Assembly: GCF_000175575.2 (NCBI RefSeq)
Contig: NZ_CP005986.1
Coordinates: 2,713,718 to 2,777,717 of the forward strand
From: Acidithiobacillus caldus ATCC 51756
GTDB taxonomy: Bacteria > Pseudomonadota > Gammaproteobacteria > Acidithiobacillales > Acidithiobacillaceae
DNA: 64,000 bases
Direction of reading: 5' to 3'
Position 1 is the first letter of the stretch. The number at the start of each line of letters is the position of its first letter. The notes beneath the pieces were generated by a model. The model saw only the letters and a list, made by a program, of their open reading frames with translations, ran no database searches and was not told the DNA's origin. This document shows positions 24,646 through 33,548 of the stretch, in pieces. Both the position numbers and the translations under genes were made by a program.

Positions 24646-25196
24646 AAAACGTGCTGTCGGTCCGCCGGCACCTGAGCCAGCAAGAACTCCATCTGATCGG
24701 CAAGGATGCGCCGATTGCTCAGCAGCAGGTACTCTGCCCAGGTGGGCGCGAAGGGCACGGCGAGTAAAGGCATGCCCGCTTCTTCTGGGGTGCGGTTGTC
24801 CTTACGACTGTTGCACCAGCGGCAGGCCGTGACCACATTGGTCCAGATGTCGCGGCCCCGGCGCGAAAGGGGGATGATGTGGTCCCGGGTCAGTTCACGT
24901 TGCGGAAAATGGCGACCGCAATACATGCAGAGGTGGCGATCGCGATGAAAGAGGGTAGGATTGCTCAGCGCCGGCGGCCGTACCTTGCCCAGGTGGCGGC
25001 CGCGAACGGCGATGACCGGGTGGATCTCCAGGGAAGAGGGCAAGCCGCTCAGCCTGCTGATGCCACCGTGAGCCGTGAAGAAAGGGTTCCCCAGGGTCCA
25101 GGCCACGTTGCCCCGGACATAATGGGCTGCAGCCTCTTCCCAGGTTTCCCAGGCCATGGGACGGCCACTCACGTCAAGACGCAGCACGAGGTGCAT
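24642..25196 (-). CDS. HNH endonuclease
   Basis: A 184-residue protein with a clear HNH nuclease domain at about 86-135: CMYCGRHFPQRELTRDHIIPLSRRG then TACRWCNSRKDNRTPEE. The CxxC pairs hold zinc and the DHIIP histidine is catalytic. Length and the VAVRGRHLGKVRPPALSNPTLFHRDRH N-terminal half match the widely distributed genomic HNH family related to the Deinococcus/Geobacter type, with unknown substrate. It lies in the opposite orientation between pdxA and rsmA, which are usually neighbours. Not part of any visible restriction system. Confidence 0.88.
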   Translation of the reverse strand: MHLVLRLDVSGRPMAWETWEEAAAHYVRGNVAWTLGNPFFTAHGGISRLSGLPSSLEIHPVIAVRGRHLGKVRPPALSNPTLFHRDRHLCMYCGRHFPQRELTRDHIIPLSRRGRDIWTNVVTACRWCNSRKDNRTPEEAGMPLLAVPFAPTWAEYLLLSNRRILADQMEFLLAQVPADRQHVF

Positions 25197-25261
25197 AGAC
25201 TTTCCGTTCGGTAGCGCCTGAATAAGGCGTCACTTGAATATAGCATGAAGGACCGAGAAGG

Positions 25262-26110
25262 GTGCAAGCAGAGTCTGTCCCCCAGGCCAAAAAACGATTT
25301 GGCCAGAATTTTCTGGTGCAGCCAGCCATCGTCCAGCGCATCGTCGCTGCGGTCGGTCCAGGCAGCAGCGATGCCCTCGTGGAGATTGGTCCTGGCCGTG
25401 GCGCCCTCACCCGTGCACTCCTGGCCGCATTGGCCCCGGCACAGCGGCTGCGGGTGATCGAGTTGGACCGCGACCTGCTGCCCATCCTGCGTAATCTCGC
25501 CCCCCCTGAGCGTCTCGAGATTCTCGCTGCCGACGCCCTGAAAGTGGATTTCCTGAAGATTGCCGATACTGCGGGTGCCAGACTGCGCATCGTCGGCAAC
25601 CTTCCCTACAATATCTCCACGCCCTTGCTCTTTCATCTGCTGGGCCAAGCCGAGGCCATCACGGACATGCATTTCATGCTGCAGAGGGAGGTGGTGGAGC
25701 GCATCGTCGCCAGACCCGGTAGCGGCACGTATGGGCGTCTGTCGGTCATGCTCCAGGCCTATTGTCTCGTGGAAATGCTCTTTCCCGTGGCCCCCGGGAA
25801 TTTTCATCCCGTACCCAAGGTGGATTCGGCTTTTCTGCGCCTGGTGCCCCGCCATCCCACACCCATTGCCCCGGCACGGCAAGCGCTTTTTGCCGAGGTC
25901 GTCCGGCTCGCCTTTGCCCAGCGGCGCAAGACGCTCGCCAACAACTTCCGCAGTCGACTGCCGGCGCCGGCCTGGGAGCAGCTGGCTATCGATCCGGGAC
26001 GACGCGCCGAAACCCTCAGCGTCGACGATTTTTTCCGCCTCACCGAGGCCCTCGATACCGCAGGAGTAGGATATGGACCCCATGAAGGCCGTCGCCGCCC
26101 TTTTCGCTGA
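25262..26110 (+). CDS. rsmA: 16S rRNA (A1518/A1519) dimethyltransferase RsmA
   Basis: Dimethylates two adenines at the 3' end of 16S rRNA during late 30S assembly, using AdoMet. 282 residues with AKKRFGQNFLV (start), VEIGPGRGALTRALL (AdoMet motif I), VIELDRDLLPIL, and the catalytic NLPYNIS (motif IV) near 117-123. FHPVPKVDSAFLRLVPR is the conserved post-catalytic segment. The GTG at 25262 is used, with GAAGG ahead. The last 38 bases overlap the YbjN gene start. Confidence 0.95.
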   Translation: MQAESVPQAKKRFGQNFLVQPAIVQRIVAAVGPGSSDALVEIGPGRGALTRALLAALAPAQRLRVIELDRDLLPILRNLAPPERLEILAADALKVDFLKIADTAGARLRIVGNLPYNISTPLLFHLLGQAEAITDMHFMLQREVVERIVARPGSGTYGRLSVMLQAYCLVEMLFPVAPGNFHPVPKVDSAFLRLVPRHPTPIAPARQALFAEVVRLAFAQRRKTLANNFRSRLPAPAWEQLAIDPGRRAETLSVDDFFRLTEALDTAGVGYGPHEGRRRPFR

Positions 26111-26546
26111 TCTGAACTGGCCGGCACGCAAGATACCCGAATATCCGGTCTACAGCTGTGCCCTGGCGGTGCCCAATGGTCCGCTGGAAATTTTCTGCCA
26201 CGTGCACGCCGAGCGCGAGCGCGTACTGTTCTATGTCCGGCCGCAGGAGCTCGACATTGTGCACGCACGTCTGGCCATGCTGATGGAATTCCTGACTCGA
26301 GCGAACTACGGCCTGCCCCTGGGTAACTTTGAGCTGGATTTAGCAGACCACGAGCTCAACTTCAAGAATAGCGTGCAACTGCCCGAGCGCTGTGTGGCTC
26401 CGGACATATTGAAACCCTATCTCCTCCAGGCGGTGGAAACCTGCAACTTTTACCTGCCGGGGATTCGCGAGGTATTGGCCGGTGCCGTTCCGGCGGAGGT
26501 CATTGGGCGTTTGGAGCAGGGAGCGGCGTCGACCCGTTCTGAGTAG
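26073..26546 (+). CDS. YbjN-domain protein
   Basis: A 157-residue cytoplasmic protein with a YbjN-like fold, related to type III secretion chaperones in structure. The pattern EIFCHVHAERERVLFYVRPQEL, then RLAMLMEFLTRANYGLPLGNFELDLADHELNFKNSVQL, matches the family. The role is probably regulatory or chaperone-like but is not established. It starts 38 bases inside rsmA and ends 47 bases inside the convergent SPOR gene. Confidence 0.8.
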   Translation: MDPMKAVAALFADLNWPARKIPEYPVYSCALAVPNGPLEIFCHVHAERERVLFYVRPQELDIVHARLAMLMEFLTRANYGLPLGNFELDLADHELNFKNSVQLPERCVAPDILKPYLLQAVETCNFYLPGIREVLAGAVPAEVIGRLEQGAASTRSE

Positions 26547-27315
26547 GCTGGCCAGGGACGGCGCTTAGCACCGGCGTCAGGCCCAGTCCGCGAATCCGCG
26601 TCAGCGCCGGCTGTGCCTGCACCAGTGAGGGGAAGGGATCGCTGACGAGGCTGTACAGAGCGTGGCCATCCTCGCCCTGGCTCTCGTGCAGGTGCATCGT
26701 GACCCCGAGGAGGGCCAGGCGCTCCTGTAATACCCGGGCAGCACCGTGATTGCTGAAAGCACCCACCTGGATGATGACGGGCTTGAGGGCTACTGCGCTG
26801 CGGGTTGCGGCGGTATCGGGAATGCCCGGACCACTGCCGAGGATGTCCTTCGGGATCTCCACCTTCATCTGCGGCAGAATGCGGTAGAAATTGAAATCCA
26901 CGGCGCTGCTGGTGGAGGCGGTAGCGCTCACGGCGGCGGCAGCCGACGCCGGGACCGCGCCACTGGCGAGGGGAGACTGCACGGGCGCCGCCGCCGACAC
27001 GGCCGCCACTGCCACTGGACCCTGTACCCGGTCGCTGGTGGTGGCGGCAACGGGTTTTTGCGGCGCCTTGAGCAAGCCCAGTTGACCGCGATCCAGAGGC
27101 AGTTGGGCCAGCCACCACCAACTCGCCCCACTCAGCAGCAGGACCAGCAGGATCAACAACCAAGGCCATCGCCGACGCGGCGCGGGCGCCGAACTCTCCT
27201 CTTCCTCATCCCGAGGAGGTATGGGCCGCGGCGGCGGTGGCGGCGCGCTGGGTCGGCTGCTGTGGCCTTTGTAGTCACGCATGGCCAGCAACGGCGGGCG
27301 CGCGACCCCGGTCAC
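26500..27315 (-). CDS. SPOR-domain cell-division protein (FtsN-like)
   Basis: Single-pass inner-membrane protein with a periplasmic SPOR domain that binds denuded peptidoglycan at the septum. From a GTG at 27315 it is 271 residues; an ATG at 27282 (MRDYKGHSSRPSA) gives the classic FtsN-type beginning and may be the real start. Layout: Pro/Arg-rich cytoplasmic segment, one helix (WPWLLILLVLLLSGASWWW), an Ala/Ser/Val-rich linker, and the SPOR domain with VIIQVGAFSNHGAARVLQERL near the C-terminus. Lies right after argS, the usual argS-ftsN order. Confidence 0.83.
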   Translation of the reverse strand: MTGVARPPLLAMRDYKGHSSRPSAPPPPPRPIPPRDEEEESSAPAPRRRWPWLLILLVLLLSGASWWWLAQLPLDRGQLGLLKAPQKPVAATTSDRVQGPVAVAAVSAAAPVQSPLASGAVPASAAAAVSATASTSSAVDFNFYRILPQMKVEIPKDILGSGPGIPDTAATRSAVALKPVIIQVGAFSNHGAARVLQERLALLGVTMHLHESQGEDGHALYSLVSDPFPSLVQAQPALTRIRGLGLTPVLSAVPGQPTQNGSTPLPAPNAQ

Positions 27316-27330
27316 CGTGCATCGCGGTCG

Positions 27331-29073
27331 TCACATCCGCTCCGGGGCGCTAACGCCCAGCAGGGCCAAACCGTTGGCAATGGTACGGGCGACGGCGCGC
27401 GCCAGGGCGAGGCGAGCGTGCCGCGTGTCGCGCTCTTCCACCAGGATTCGCGTGGCGTTGTAGTAGGTATGGAAGGCAGACGCCAACTCCTTGAGGTAGA
27501 AGGCGATCTGATGCGGTTCCCGGGCTCGGGCACTGGTGGCGACGGCCTCCGGAAAACGCCACAGCAGATCGGCGAGGGCCAGCTCACGGCCATCCTGCAG
27601 GGGCGAGAGGTCCGGGACCTCCGCCTGCGGAGTCGACAGACCCTGTTCTTCGGCCTGGCGAAACAGGGAGAAGACGCGGGCGTGGGCGTACTGGATATAG
27701 TAGACCGGATTTTCCTCGCTGTGCTTCTTGGCCAGCTCGAGATCGAAATCCAAGTGCTGGTCGGCACGCCGCAAGACGTAAAAAAAGCGTGCCGCATCGT
27801 TACCTACCTCGGCGCGCAGCTGGCGCAGGGTGACGAACTCACCGGCGCGCGTGGACATGGAGACTTTTTCGGCGCCGCGGTAGAGGATGGCAAACTGTAC
27901 CAGGAGGATTTCCAGCGCCGCATCGTCGAGACCCATGGCCCGCAGGGAGGCACGGACCCGGGCGATATAGCCGTGATGGTCAGCCCCCCACATATCCACG
28001 ATCTGCCGAAAACCGCGGGCAAACTTGTCGGCATGATAGGCAACGTCTGAGGCGAAGTAGGTGTAGGCGCCATTCTCGCGCCGCAGCACACGATCCTTGT
28101 CGTCGCCGTAGTCCGTCGAGCGGAACCACAGGGCACCATCCTGAACATAGGTATGCCCGGCCGCCGTCAGCGACTCCACGGCGCGTGTGATGGCTCCACT
28201 GTCCATCAGGCTGCGCTCGGAGTACCAGCCATCGTAGTGCACACCAAATTCGGCCAGATCCTCGCGGATATCCGCCAGAATGGTATCGAGGCCCGCGCGG
28301 TGCAGCGGGGCGTAGTCGGGACCGAGATCGGTCTTGAGCTGCTGAATCAGGGCGTCCATGGCGGCGTCGGCGTCCTCGAACCGACTCAAGTCCGGCAGAT
28401 TCCTGGCAGCGGGCGTGAGCCGATCGCCGAACTCACGGCGCAGCGCCGCGGCAATGGGCAGAAGATAGTCGCCGCGGTAGGCATTGCTGGGGTAGGGCCA
28501 GGGCAGATCCAGTCCCGCATTCTCGAGATAGCGCAGGTAGACGCTGGCCGCGAGAATGTCCATCTGCCGCCCGGCATCGTTCACATAATATTCGCAAAAG
28601 ACGCGATAGCCGCAAAAGCGCAAGAGGTTCGCGAGGCTCGCGCCATAGGCGGCGCCGCGACCGTGGCCCACGTGCAGGGGACCGGTGGGATTGGCAGAGA
28701 CGAACTCGAGGTGCAGGGTCTCACCCTCGCCGAAGTCGTGGGCCCCGAACCGCTCCCCCTGGGCGTACACCAGACGGACTACCTCCTGGAAGGCCTCGGG
28801 CCGCAGGAAGAAGTTGATGAAACCGGGGCCGGCGATCTCGCAACGGGCAATGTGGGGCGAGGCGGGCATGGCGGCGACGATGCGCTCGGCCAGCTCCCGC
28901 GGCTTGCAGCGCGCGTCCTTGGCGAGCAGCAGGGCTACGTTGCTGGCAAGATCGCCGTGACTCGCCTGCTTGGGACGCTCCAGTTCCAGGGTCTCGGGAA
29001 CCCGGCTCAGGGCGCCAGATTCCACCAGCTGCTGCAGGGCGACGGACAACGTAGAGGTAACGAAAGCTTTCAC
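27331..29073 (-). CDS. argS: Arginine--tRNA ligase
   Basis: Class I aminoacyl-tRNA synthetase, 580 residues. It has the N-terminal Add1 domain, the HIGH-like HVGHGR in [25 protein letters not shown], and a KMSKS-like KVSMSTRAG loop near residue 355. The C-terminal helical anticodon domain ends [13 protein letters not shown] chose the GTG at 29073 beginning [15 protein letters not shown]; the open frame to 29355 has an unrelated Arg-rich N-terminus that overlaps the divergent mscS promoter region. It precedes the SPOR gene by 15 bp. Confidence 0.95.
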   Translation of the reverse strand: MKAFVTSTLSVALQQLVESGALSRVPETLELERPKQASHGDLASNVALLLAKDARCKPRELAERIVAAMPASPHIARCEIAGPGFINFFLRPEAFQEVVRLVYAQGERFGAHDFGEGETLHLEFVSANPTGPLHVGHGRGAAYGASLANLLRFCGYRVFCEYYVNDAGRQMDILAASVYLRYLENAGLDLPWPYPSNAYRGDYLLPIAAALRREFGDRLTPAARNLPDLSRFEDADAAMDALIQQLKTDLGPDYAPLHRAGLDTILADIREDLAEFGVHYDGWYSERSLMDSGAITRAVESLTAAGHTYVQDGALWFRSTDYGDDKDRVLRRENGAYTYFASDVAYHADKFARGFRQIVDMWGADHHGYIARVRASLRAMGLDDAALEILLVQFAILYRGAEKVSMSTRAGEFVTLRQLRAEVGNDAARFFYVLRRADQHLDFDLELAKKHSEENPVYYIQYAHARVFSLFRQAEEQGLSTPQAEVPDLSPLQDGRELALADLLWRFPEAVATSARAREPHQIAFYLKELASAFHTYYNATRILVEERDTRHARLALARAVARTIANGLALLGVSAPERM

Positions 29074-29206
29074 GATAGGCCTTGAGGTAGACGCATTTTT
29101 GCGGCAGTGTAGCGCAAGTGGCCGATGAACGGCAGAGGCGGCGCCAGGCCCAACGGGTCGGTCTTGGTCGTCCACCTCTGTCTGCGCGGCGTCCAAGGAT
29201 CGCAAG

Positions 29207-30121
29207 ATGTCGGAATCCCACCCTCTGGCCTTTTTTTGGCACTGGCTCACCCTGCCCATCCCCCTGCCCGGTGAAGGCCACGTCACCCCTTTGGCGGTGC
29301 TCGAGTTCAGCGTCACCCTGGTGGTGCTCTGGTGGGTGGCCATCCGCCTGCGCAAGCTGCTGCGCCAGATCCTCAGCCGCCAGCTGGATCACGCCACGGC
29401 CTATGCCATTTCCCGCATAAGCTATTACCTCATCATTGCCTTTGGCCTCCTGGTGGCGCTACAGACCCTGGGCGTCAATCTGAGCAGTCTGGCCATCTTT
29501 GGCGGCGTAGTCGGCGTGGGCCTCGGCTTTGGTCTGCAGAATATCTTCAGCAACTTTGCCTCTGGCCTCATTCTGCTGTTCGAGCGCAGCATCAAGGTGG
29601 GTGACTACATCCAGCTCAAGGAAAACGGCATGCATGGGATGGTGACCAAGCTCAGCGTGCGCTATACCCAGGTCAAGACCAACGATCACGTGGACATCCT
29701 CGTCCCCAATTCCCAGTTCGTGAACGGTGAGGTGATCAACTGGAGCCTGGATGAACCCGTCATCCGTCTGCACATCCCCTTTCGTGTGCCCTACGGTACG
29801 GATCGTAAGCGGCTTCAGGAGCTGGTGGTGGAGACGGCCCGCCGCTCGGCGCTGACCGTGGACGATGCCCAGCACCGCCCCGACCTGTGGATCACGGGTT
29901 TTGGCGATGCCGGTTACGATTGCGAAATGATCGTCTGGGTCAACCGCGATGGCCTCACGCGCCCGGGAGGGACCCGCGCGCACTACCATGGCCTCTTGGC
30001 AGACGCCCTGGAGTCCGCCGGCATCGAGATACCGCGACCGCGTCAGGAGGTGGTGGTGCTGGCTGGCAACTCCCCCGCGGCAGGCGTTTCTGCCGTCTCC
30101 AGTTCTTCCTCCTCGACGTAG
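29207..30121 (+). CDS. Small-conductance mechanosensitive channel (MscS family)
   Basis: Inner-membrane channel that releases solutes under hypo-osmotic shock. 304 residues with three N-terminal helices, the pore helix [43 protein letters not shown], then the beta domain with [36 protein letters not shown] and a mixed C-terminal domain. The Gly/Ala-rich pore helix is diagnostic. The last 79 bases run antisense through the 3' end of the convergent MFS exporter gene. Confidence 0.94.
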   Translation: MSESHPLAFFWHWLTLPIPLPGEGHVTPLAVLEFSVTLVVLWWVAIRLRKLLRQILSRQLDHATAYAISRISYYLIIAFGLLVALQTLGVNLSSLAIFGGVVGVGLGFGLQNIFSNFASGLILLFERSIKVGDYIQLKENGMHGMVTKLSVRYTQVKTNDHVDILVPNSQFVNGEVINWSLDEPVIRLHIPFRVPYGTDRKRLQELVVETARRSALTVDDAQHRPDLWITGFGDAGYDCEMIVWVNRDGLTRPGGTRAHYHGLLADALESAGIEIPRPRQEVVVLAGNSPAAGVSAVSSSSSST

Positions 30122-31635
30122 TTGTGGGGCCCATCGGGCCGGGCGATGCTCCGCGGCGGGATGATGAGCAGGTACGCAGCCAGTGCCGCCAACAGCGCAA
30201 TCCACATGCACAGGCGCAGCAGGTTGTTCATGCTGAGGGTGGCGGCTTCCACCTCGAGCAGGTGCTGCAGCTGCCACAGTGGCCAAGTACTGTGGGTGTA
30301 GGGATCGATCTTGTCGCGCATCTGGGTCGCGACCAGGGCACTGCCCCGGGTCCAGTAGACACTGATGAGGCTGACGCCGATATTGGCGCTGAAGACGCGG
30401 ATGAAGTTGCTGGTGGTGGCGGCCCGCGGAATCTCGGCGGCCGGCACTTCCGACAGCAGGATGAGGGTGAGGGGCACAAAGAGACTACCCACGGCAAGGC
30501 CCATGAACAGCATGGGCAACACGGTATCCCCCAGGCTGCTGATGGGGCTCAAGGTGAAGTTGCCGTAGCTGGCGGCGAAGAGCAGGAAACAGAGGGTCGC
30601 CAGACGCCGTAATCCCACCAGACTGCGCAGGCGGTCCATGACCATGGACACGGGGATGGCGCCGATGGCGATGGGGACGAGGACGATGCTCCCCCAGTAA
30701 CCGTTGTAGCCCAGATTTTGTTCTACCCAAAGCGGCAAGGCCGCGGCCCAGCCCATGAACATGGCCCAGCCGAGGCACAGCAGGGAAAGACCCAACCAAT
30801 AGTTGCGCTGACGCAGGTAGTGGAAGCGCAGCAGCGGATAACGTGCCTCGCTCTCTCGCCAGGCGAAGAGCACGAAGGCAATGAGGGCGAAGACACTGCT
30901 GGAGAGGATCAGCGGTGAGTGCCACCAGCCATACTGCTCACCATTGTCCAGGGTAATCTGCAGACCCATGAGTCCCGCATAGAGCAGCACAAAACCAGCG
31001 AGGTCAAAGGCAGGCAGGCTGGGGTCGCCGCCGCCGGCGGGAATCGCCCGCCCCCCAAGCACGGCCGCAAGCAGCCACAGGGGCAGGGACAGCCAGAAGA
31101 TCCAGCGGAAACCCGGTCCCGTTGCCAGCCAGCCGCCGATGGCCGGCCCGAAAAAGAAGGGGACCAGCATGGCGTTACTCCAGAAAACCGTGACCAGGGC
31201 GTGCTTACTCTTCGGGCTGTGGCGAAGAAAAAGGCTCTGGCTGAGGGGTACCAACAGGCCGGCAGCCAGCCCCTCCAGGGTGCGCGACAGTAGCATGATC
31301 CAAAGGTTATGGGTCATGCCACTGATGACGGAGCCCGCCGCGGCGACGCCGGTGGCCGTGAGAAAGACCCGGCGCATGCCAAAGCGCGCCGTGGTCCAGG
31401 GCATCAGAGTGATGCCCAGCGACCAGTTGACGATGAAGTAGGTCAGGGTCCACAGCGCGTGATCGCTACTGGTAGCGAGCCCACCGGCCACGTAGGGGAA
31501 AATCGCTTGGACGCCCGCACCCTCGAAAGAACCCAGGGCGAGGCCGAGCCCCACACCGACAAAGAGCGGCCAGGACTGGCTCAGGGGCCGCACACGGGCC
31601 TCATCGGCGACGGAGGGTGGATCGATCTTTGCCAT
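30043..31635 (-). CDS. MFS drug exporter, EmrB/QacA (DHA2) type
   Basis: A 530-residue, 14-helix proton-coupled exporter. Helix 1 begins WPLFVGVGLGLALGSFEGAGVQAI, followed by LTYFIVNWSLGITLMPWTTARFGMRRVFLTATGVAAAG and SRTLEGLAAGLLVPLSQSL (motif C-like). The C-terminus has [14 protein letters not shown] in an exposed tail. The ATG at 31635 with the divergent LysR gene 94 bp away makes a regulator-exporter pair. Substrate unknown; multidrug or organic-acid efflux are possible. The 3' end overlaps mscS by 79 bases. Confidence 0.9.
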   Translation of the reverse strand: MAKIDPPSVADEARVRPLSQSWPLFVGVGLGLALGSFEGAGVQAIFPYVAGGLATSSDHALWTLTYFIVNWSLGITLMPWTTARFGMRRVFLTATGVAAAGSVISGMTHNLWIMLLSRTLEGLAAGLLVPLSQSLFLRHSPKSKHALVTVFWSNAMLVPFFFGPAIGGWLATGPGFRWIFWLSLPLWLLAAVLGGRAIPAGGGDPSLPAFDLAGFVLLYAGLMGLQITLDNGEQYGWWHSPLILSSSVFALIAFVLFAWRESEARYPLLRFHYLRQRNYWLGLSLLCLGWAMFMGWAAALPLWVEQNLGYNGYWGSIVLVPIAIGAIPVSMVMDRLRSLVGLRRLATLCFLLFAASYGNFTLSPISSLGDTVLPMLFMGLAVGSLFVPLTLILLSEVPAAEIPRAATTSNFIRVFSANIGVSLISVYWTRGSALVATQMRDKIDPYTHSTWPLWQLQHLLEVEAATLSMNNLLRLCMWIALLAALAAYLLIIPPRSIARPDGPHNYVEEEELETAETPAAGELPASTTTS

Positions 31636-31659
31636 ACCGTCAATGTAAGACCGGGGCTT

Positions 31660-31678
31660 ATATTGGACAAATCGATAT
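31660..31678. promoter_or_regulatory. Possible LysR operator (ATAT-N11-ATAT)
   Basis: ATAT at 31660-31663 and ATAT at 31675-31678 are separated by 11 bases, a T-N11-A-like spaced dyad in the 93-bp gap between the exporter and the divergent LysR gene. LysR-type regulators bind such sites. A TATAAT lies at 31688-31693 downstream on the plus strand. Low certainty because AT dyads arise easily. Confidence 0.4.
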
Positions 31679-31728
31679 GTTTTCTTTCTATAATAGGTAA
31701 TGCCGATGATATCGGAGCCCACGCCGGC

Positions 31729-32622
31729 GTGCGCTATTCACCCGAAGACATCTTGATTTTCCTCGAGGTTGCCGAGGCCGGCGGCGTGGCAGCGGGATCG
31801 CGACGCCTCAGTCGGAGTCAACCGGCCATCTCCGAGCGCCTCCAGCATCTGCAGCAGGCCCTGGGTGAACCGCTCTATCGCCGCTCGGGGCGTGGCATAC
31901 GCCTGACCTCCGCGGGCGAATCCCTGCTGCCCCTGGCCCGACGCCTGCGCGAGGATCTGACCGAGGTGGAGCTCTGGTCCGCCCACCGCCACAGTCTGCA
32001 GGAAGGCGAGCTGCGCATCGCCGCCAGTACCACGGTAGCCAATTACTTTCTCATGGAGCATCTGGCCGAGTTCCGCAGCCGCTATCCCGGCATCGGCCTG
32101 CGTCTGAAAGCTGGCCCCCTTGCGCGCGACACCAACTGGTCCGACTGGGACCTCATCTTTACCGAAGAACCGTTGCCAGCCAGCGCGCTGCCCAGTTCGC
32201 TGCGGCAGATCCCGTGGCGGCGCGACGAGATCGTCGCCATTCTCCCCCGGGATCATCCCTGGGTACGCGAAGGTCGTCGGAGTGTGGATTGGCCGACGGT
32301 GCTGACCCAGCCCATCGTCTGGCGCGAGCCACACTCGGGCGTGCGGCGGCGGGTAGAGGCGGCCCTCGATGCCGCTGGTCTACGTCCGCAGTATGCCGTG
32401 GAGGTTACCGGGATCGAGGCCCTGCGCGACGCCGTGGCCGCCGGCCTGGGCCTAGGCTTCGGCTCCGTCGAGGCTCTGGACAAGGTGCGCTGGCCTTTGG
32501 CCTCGATGCACCTCGATCCTCCCCGCGGGCTGTTCTGGGACCTCTACCTCGTCTATCCCGTGGCACCACTCCGTTCGCGGGCCCTGCAGGCCCTGTTGGG
32601 GGTGTTGGGTTTGGCCATCTGA
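31729..32622 (+). CDS. LysR-family transcriptional regulator
   Basis: A 297-residue LysR-type regulator. The N-terminal winged HTH is SPEDILIFLEVAEAGGVAAGSRRLSRSQPAISERLQHLQQALGEPLYRRSGRGIRLTSAGESLLPLARRL, followed by the effector-binding domain (LRIAASTTVANYFLMEHLAEFRSRYPGIGLRLKAG). The GTG at 31729 has GGAG about 11 bases ahead; the frame is open much further upstream and the exact start is uncertain. It is divergent from the EmrB-type exporter and most likely controls it; effector unknown. Confidence 0.9.
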   Translation: MRYSPEDILIFLEVAEAGGVAAGSRRLSRSQPAISERLQHLQQALGEPLYRRSGRGIRLTSAGESLLPLARRLREDLTEVELWSAHRHSLQEGELRIAASTTVANYFLMEHLAEFRSRYPGIGLRLKAGPLARDTNWSDWDLIFTEEPLPASALPSSLRQIPWRRDEIVAILPRDHPWVREGRRSVDWPTVLTQPIVWREPHSGVRRRVEAALDAAGLRPQYAVEVTGIEALRDAVAAGLGLGFGSVEALDKVRWPLASMHLDPPRGLFWDLYLVYPVAPLRSRALQALLGVLGLAI

Positions 32623-32625
32623 GCC

Positions 32626-33540
32626 TCACAGATCGCCCAGGAGGCCGCCCCCTTCCAGCAGGACGAAAGCGCCGGAGCCGCCCGCTGGGTGCTCGAGCCA
32701 GATGAGGGGGTGCTGGGGACGGCGAGCCAGGAGGGCGTGCTCGGCATCCCCCGTTTCCACCACCAGGGCGCCCCCCGGCAAAAGGTGGTCCGGCGCTTGG
32801 TCCAGCAAGGGCAGGATACAATCCAGTCCATCCTCGCCGGCGGCCAGGGCAAGGCGCGGCTCGTGCCGGTATTCCGGGGGCAGATCGGCCATGGCAGCGG
32901 CATCGACATAGGGCGGATTGCTGACGATGAGGTCGAAGCGCGCCGGACCCACCGCACTGAAGATATCCGAGGTGTACAGCCGGATGCGCTCTTCAAGGCC
33001 ATGGCGGCGGACATTCTGGGCGGCGAGCTCCAGCACCTGTGGCGAGATGTCCACGGCGTCCACGCTGGCCTGTGGAAACTGCCGGGCCAGAGCCACCGCC
33101 ATGCAGCCGGAACCCGTTCCTATCTCGAGGATGCGGCGCACCCGTTCGGCCTGCACCCAAGGGGCAAAGCCCTCCTCGATGAAGGGCTCGAGCAGGCTAC
33201 GCGGGATCAGCACGCGCTCGTCCACGGCAAAGCGCAGCCCGGCAAACCAAGCTTCACCGAGGATATAGGCCGTGGGCCGACGCAGTATCTCGCGCTGGTA
33301 GAACGCGTCGAGGATCGCCTCCCGCTCCGCCCGCGTCAACAGGCATTGGCGGACTTCCGGCAGATCTTCCGGCTCCAGTCCCAGGCGCCGGGCGACGAGG
33401 GCACTGGCTTCCCCTCGGGGCGTCTGGAAACCCTGGCTGCAGTCGATACCGGCTGCGCCAAAACGGCTCCAGCCGTAGCGGCAGAAGTCGCCAATACTGC
33501 GTAGGGTGTCCGCCTGTTCGATGTAGTGATGACGCTCCAT
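32626..33540 (-). CDS. prmB: 50S ribosomal protein L3 glutamine methyltransferase PrmB
   Basis: AdoMet-dependent N5-glutamine methyltransferase acting on ribosomal protein L3. The 304-residue protein has an N-terminal helical domain with RPTAYILGEAWFAGLRFAVDERVLIPRS, AdoMet motif ILEIGTGSGCMAVALA, then DLIVSNPPYVDAAAM, the NPPY catalytic motif. HEPRLALAAGEDGLDC is the usual segment after it. PrmB rather than PrmC is favoured by length and the N-terminal sequence, not proven. The ATG at 33540 follows 8 bp after the exonuclease III gene stop on the same strand. Confidence 0.9.
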   Translation of the reverse strand: MERHHYIEQADTLRSIGDFCRYGWSRFGAAGIDCSQGFQTPRGEASALVARRLGLEPEDLPEVRQCLLTRAEREAILDAFYQREILRRPTAYILGEAWFAGLRFAVDERVLIPRSLLEPFIEEGFAPWVQAERVRRILEIGTGSGCMAVALARQFPQASVDAVDISPQVLELAAQNVRRHGLEERIRLYTSDIFSAVGPARFDLIVSNPPYVDAAAMADLPPEYRHEPRLALAAGEDGLDCILPLLDQAPDHLLPGGALVVETGDAEHALLARRPQHPLIWLEHPAGGSGAFVLLEGGGLLGDL

Positions 33541-33548
33541 CGTCCCGC

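Noticed and set aside
26746..28050. 434-residue plus-strand frame opposite the SPOR gene and argS
   Set aside because: Antisense to two well-supported genes; no signature.
31309..31728. Extension of the LysR gene upstream
   Set aside because: The extra 140 residues are antisense to the exporter and lack any LysR similarity; the HTH begins just after 31729.
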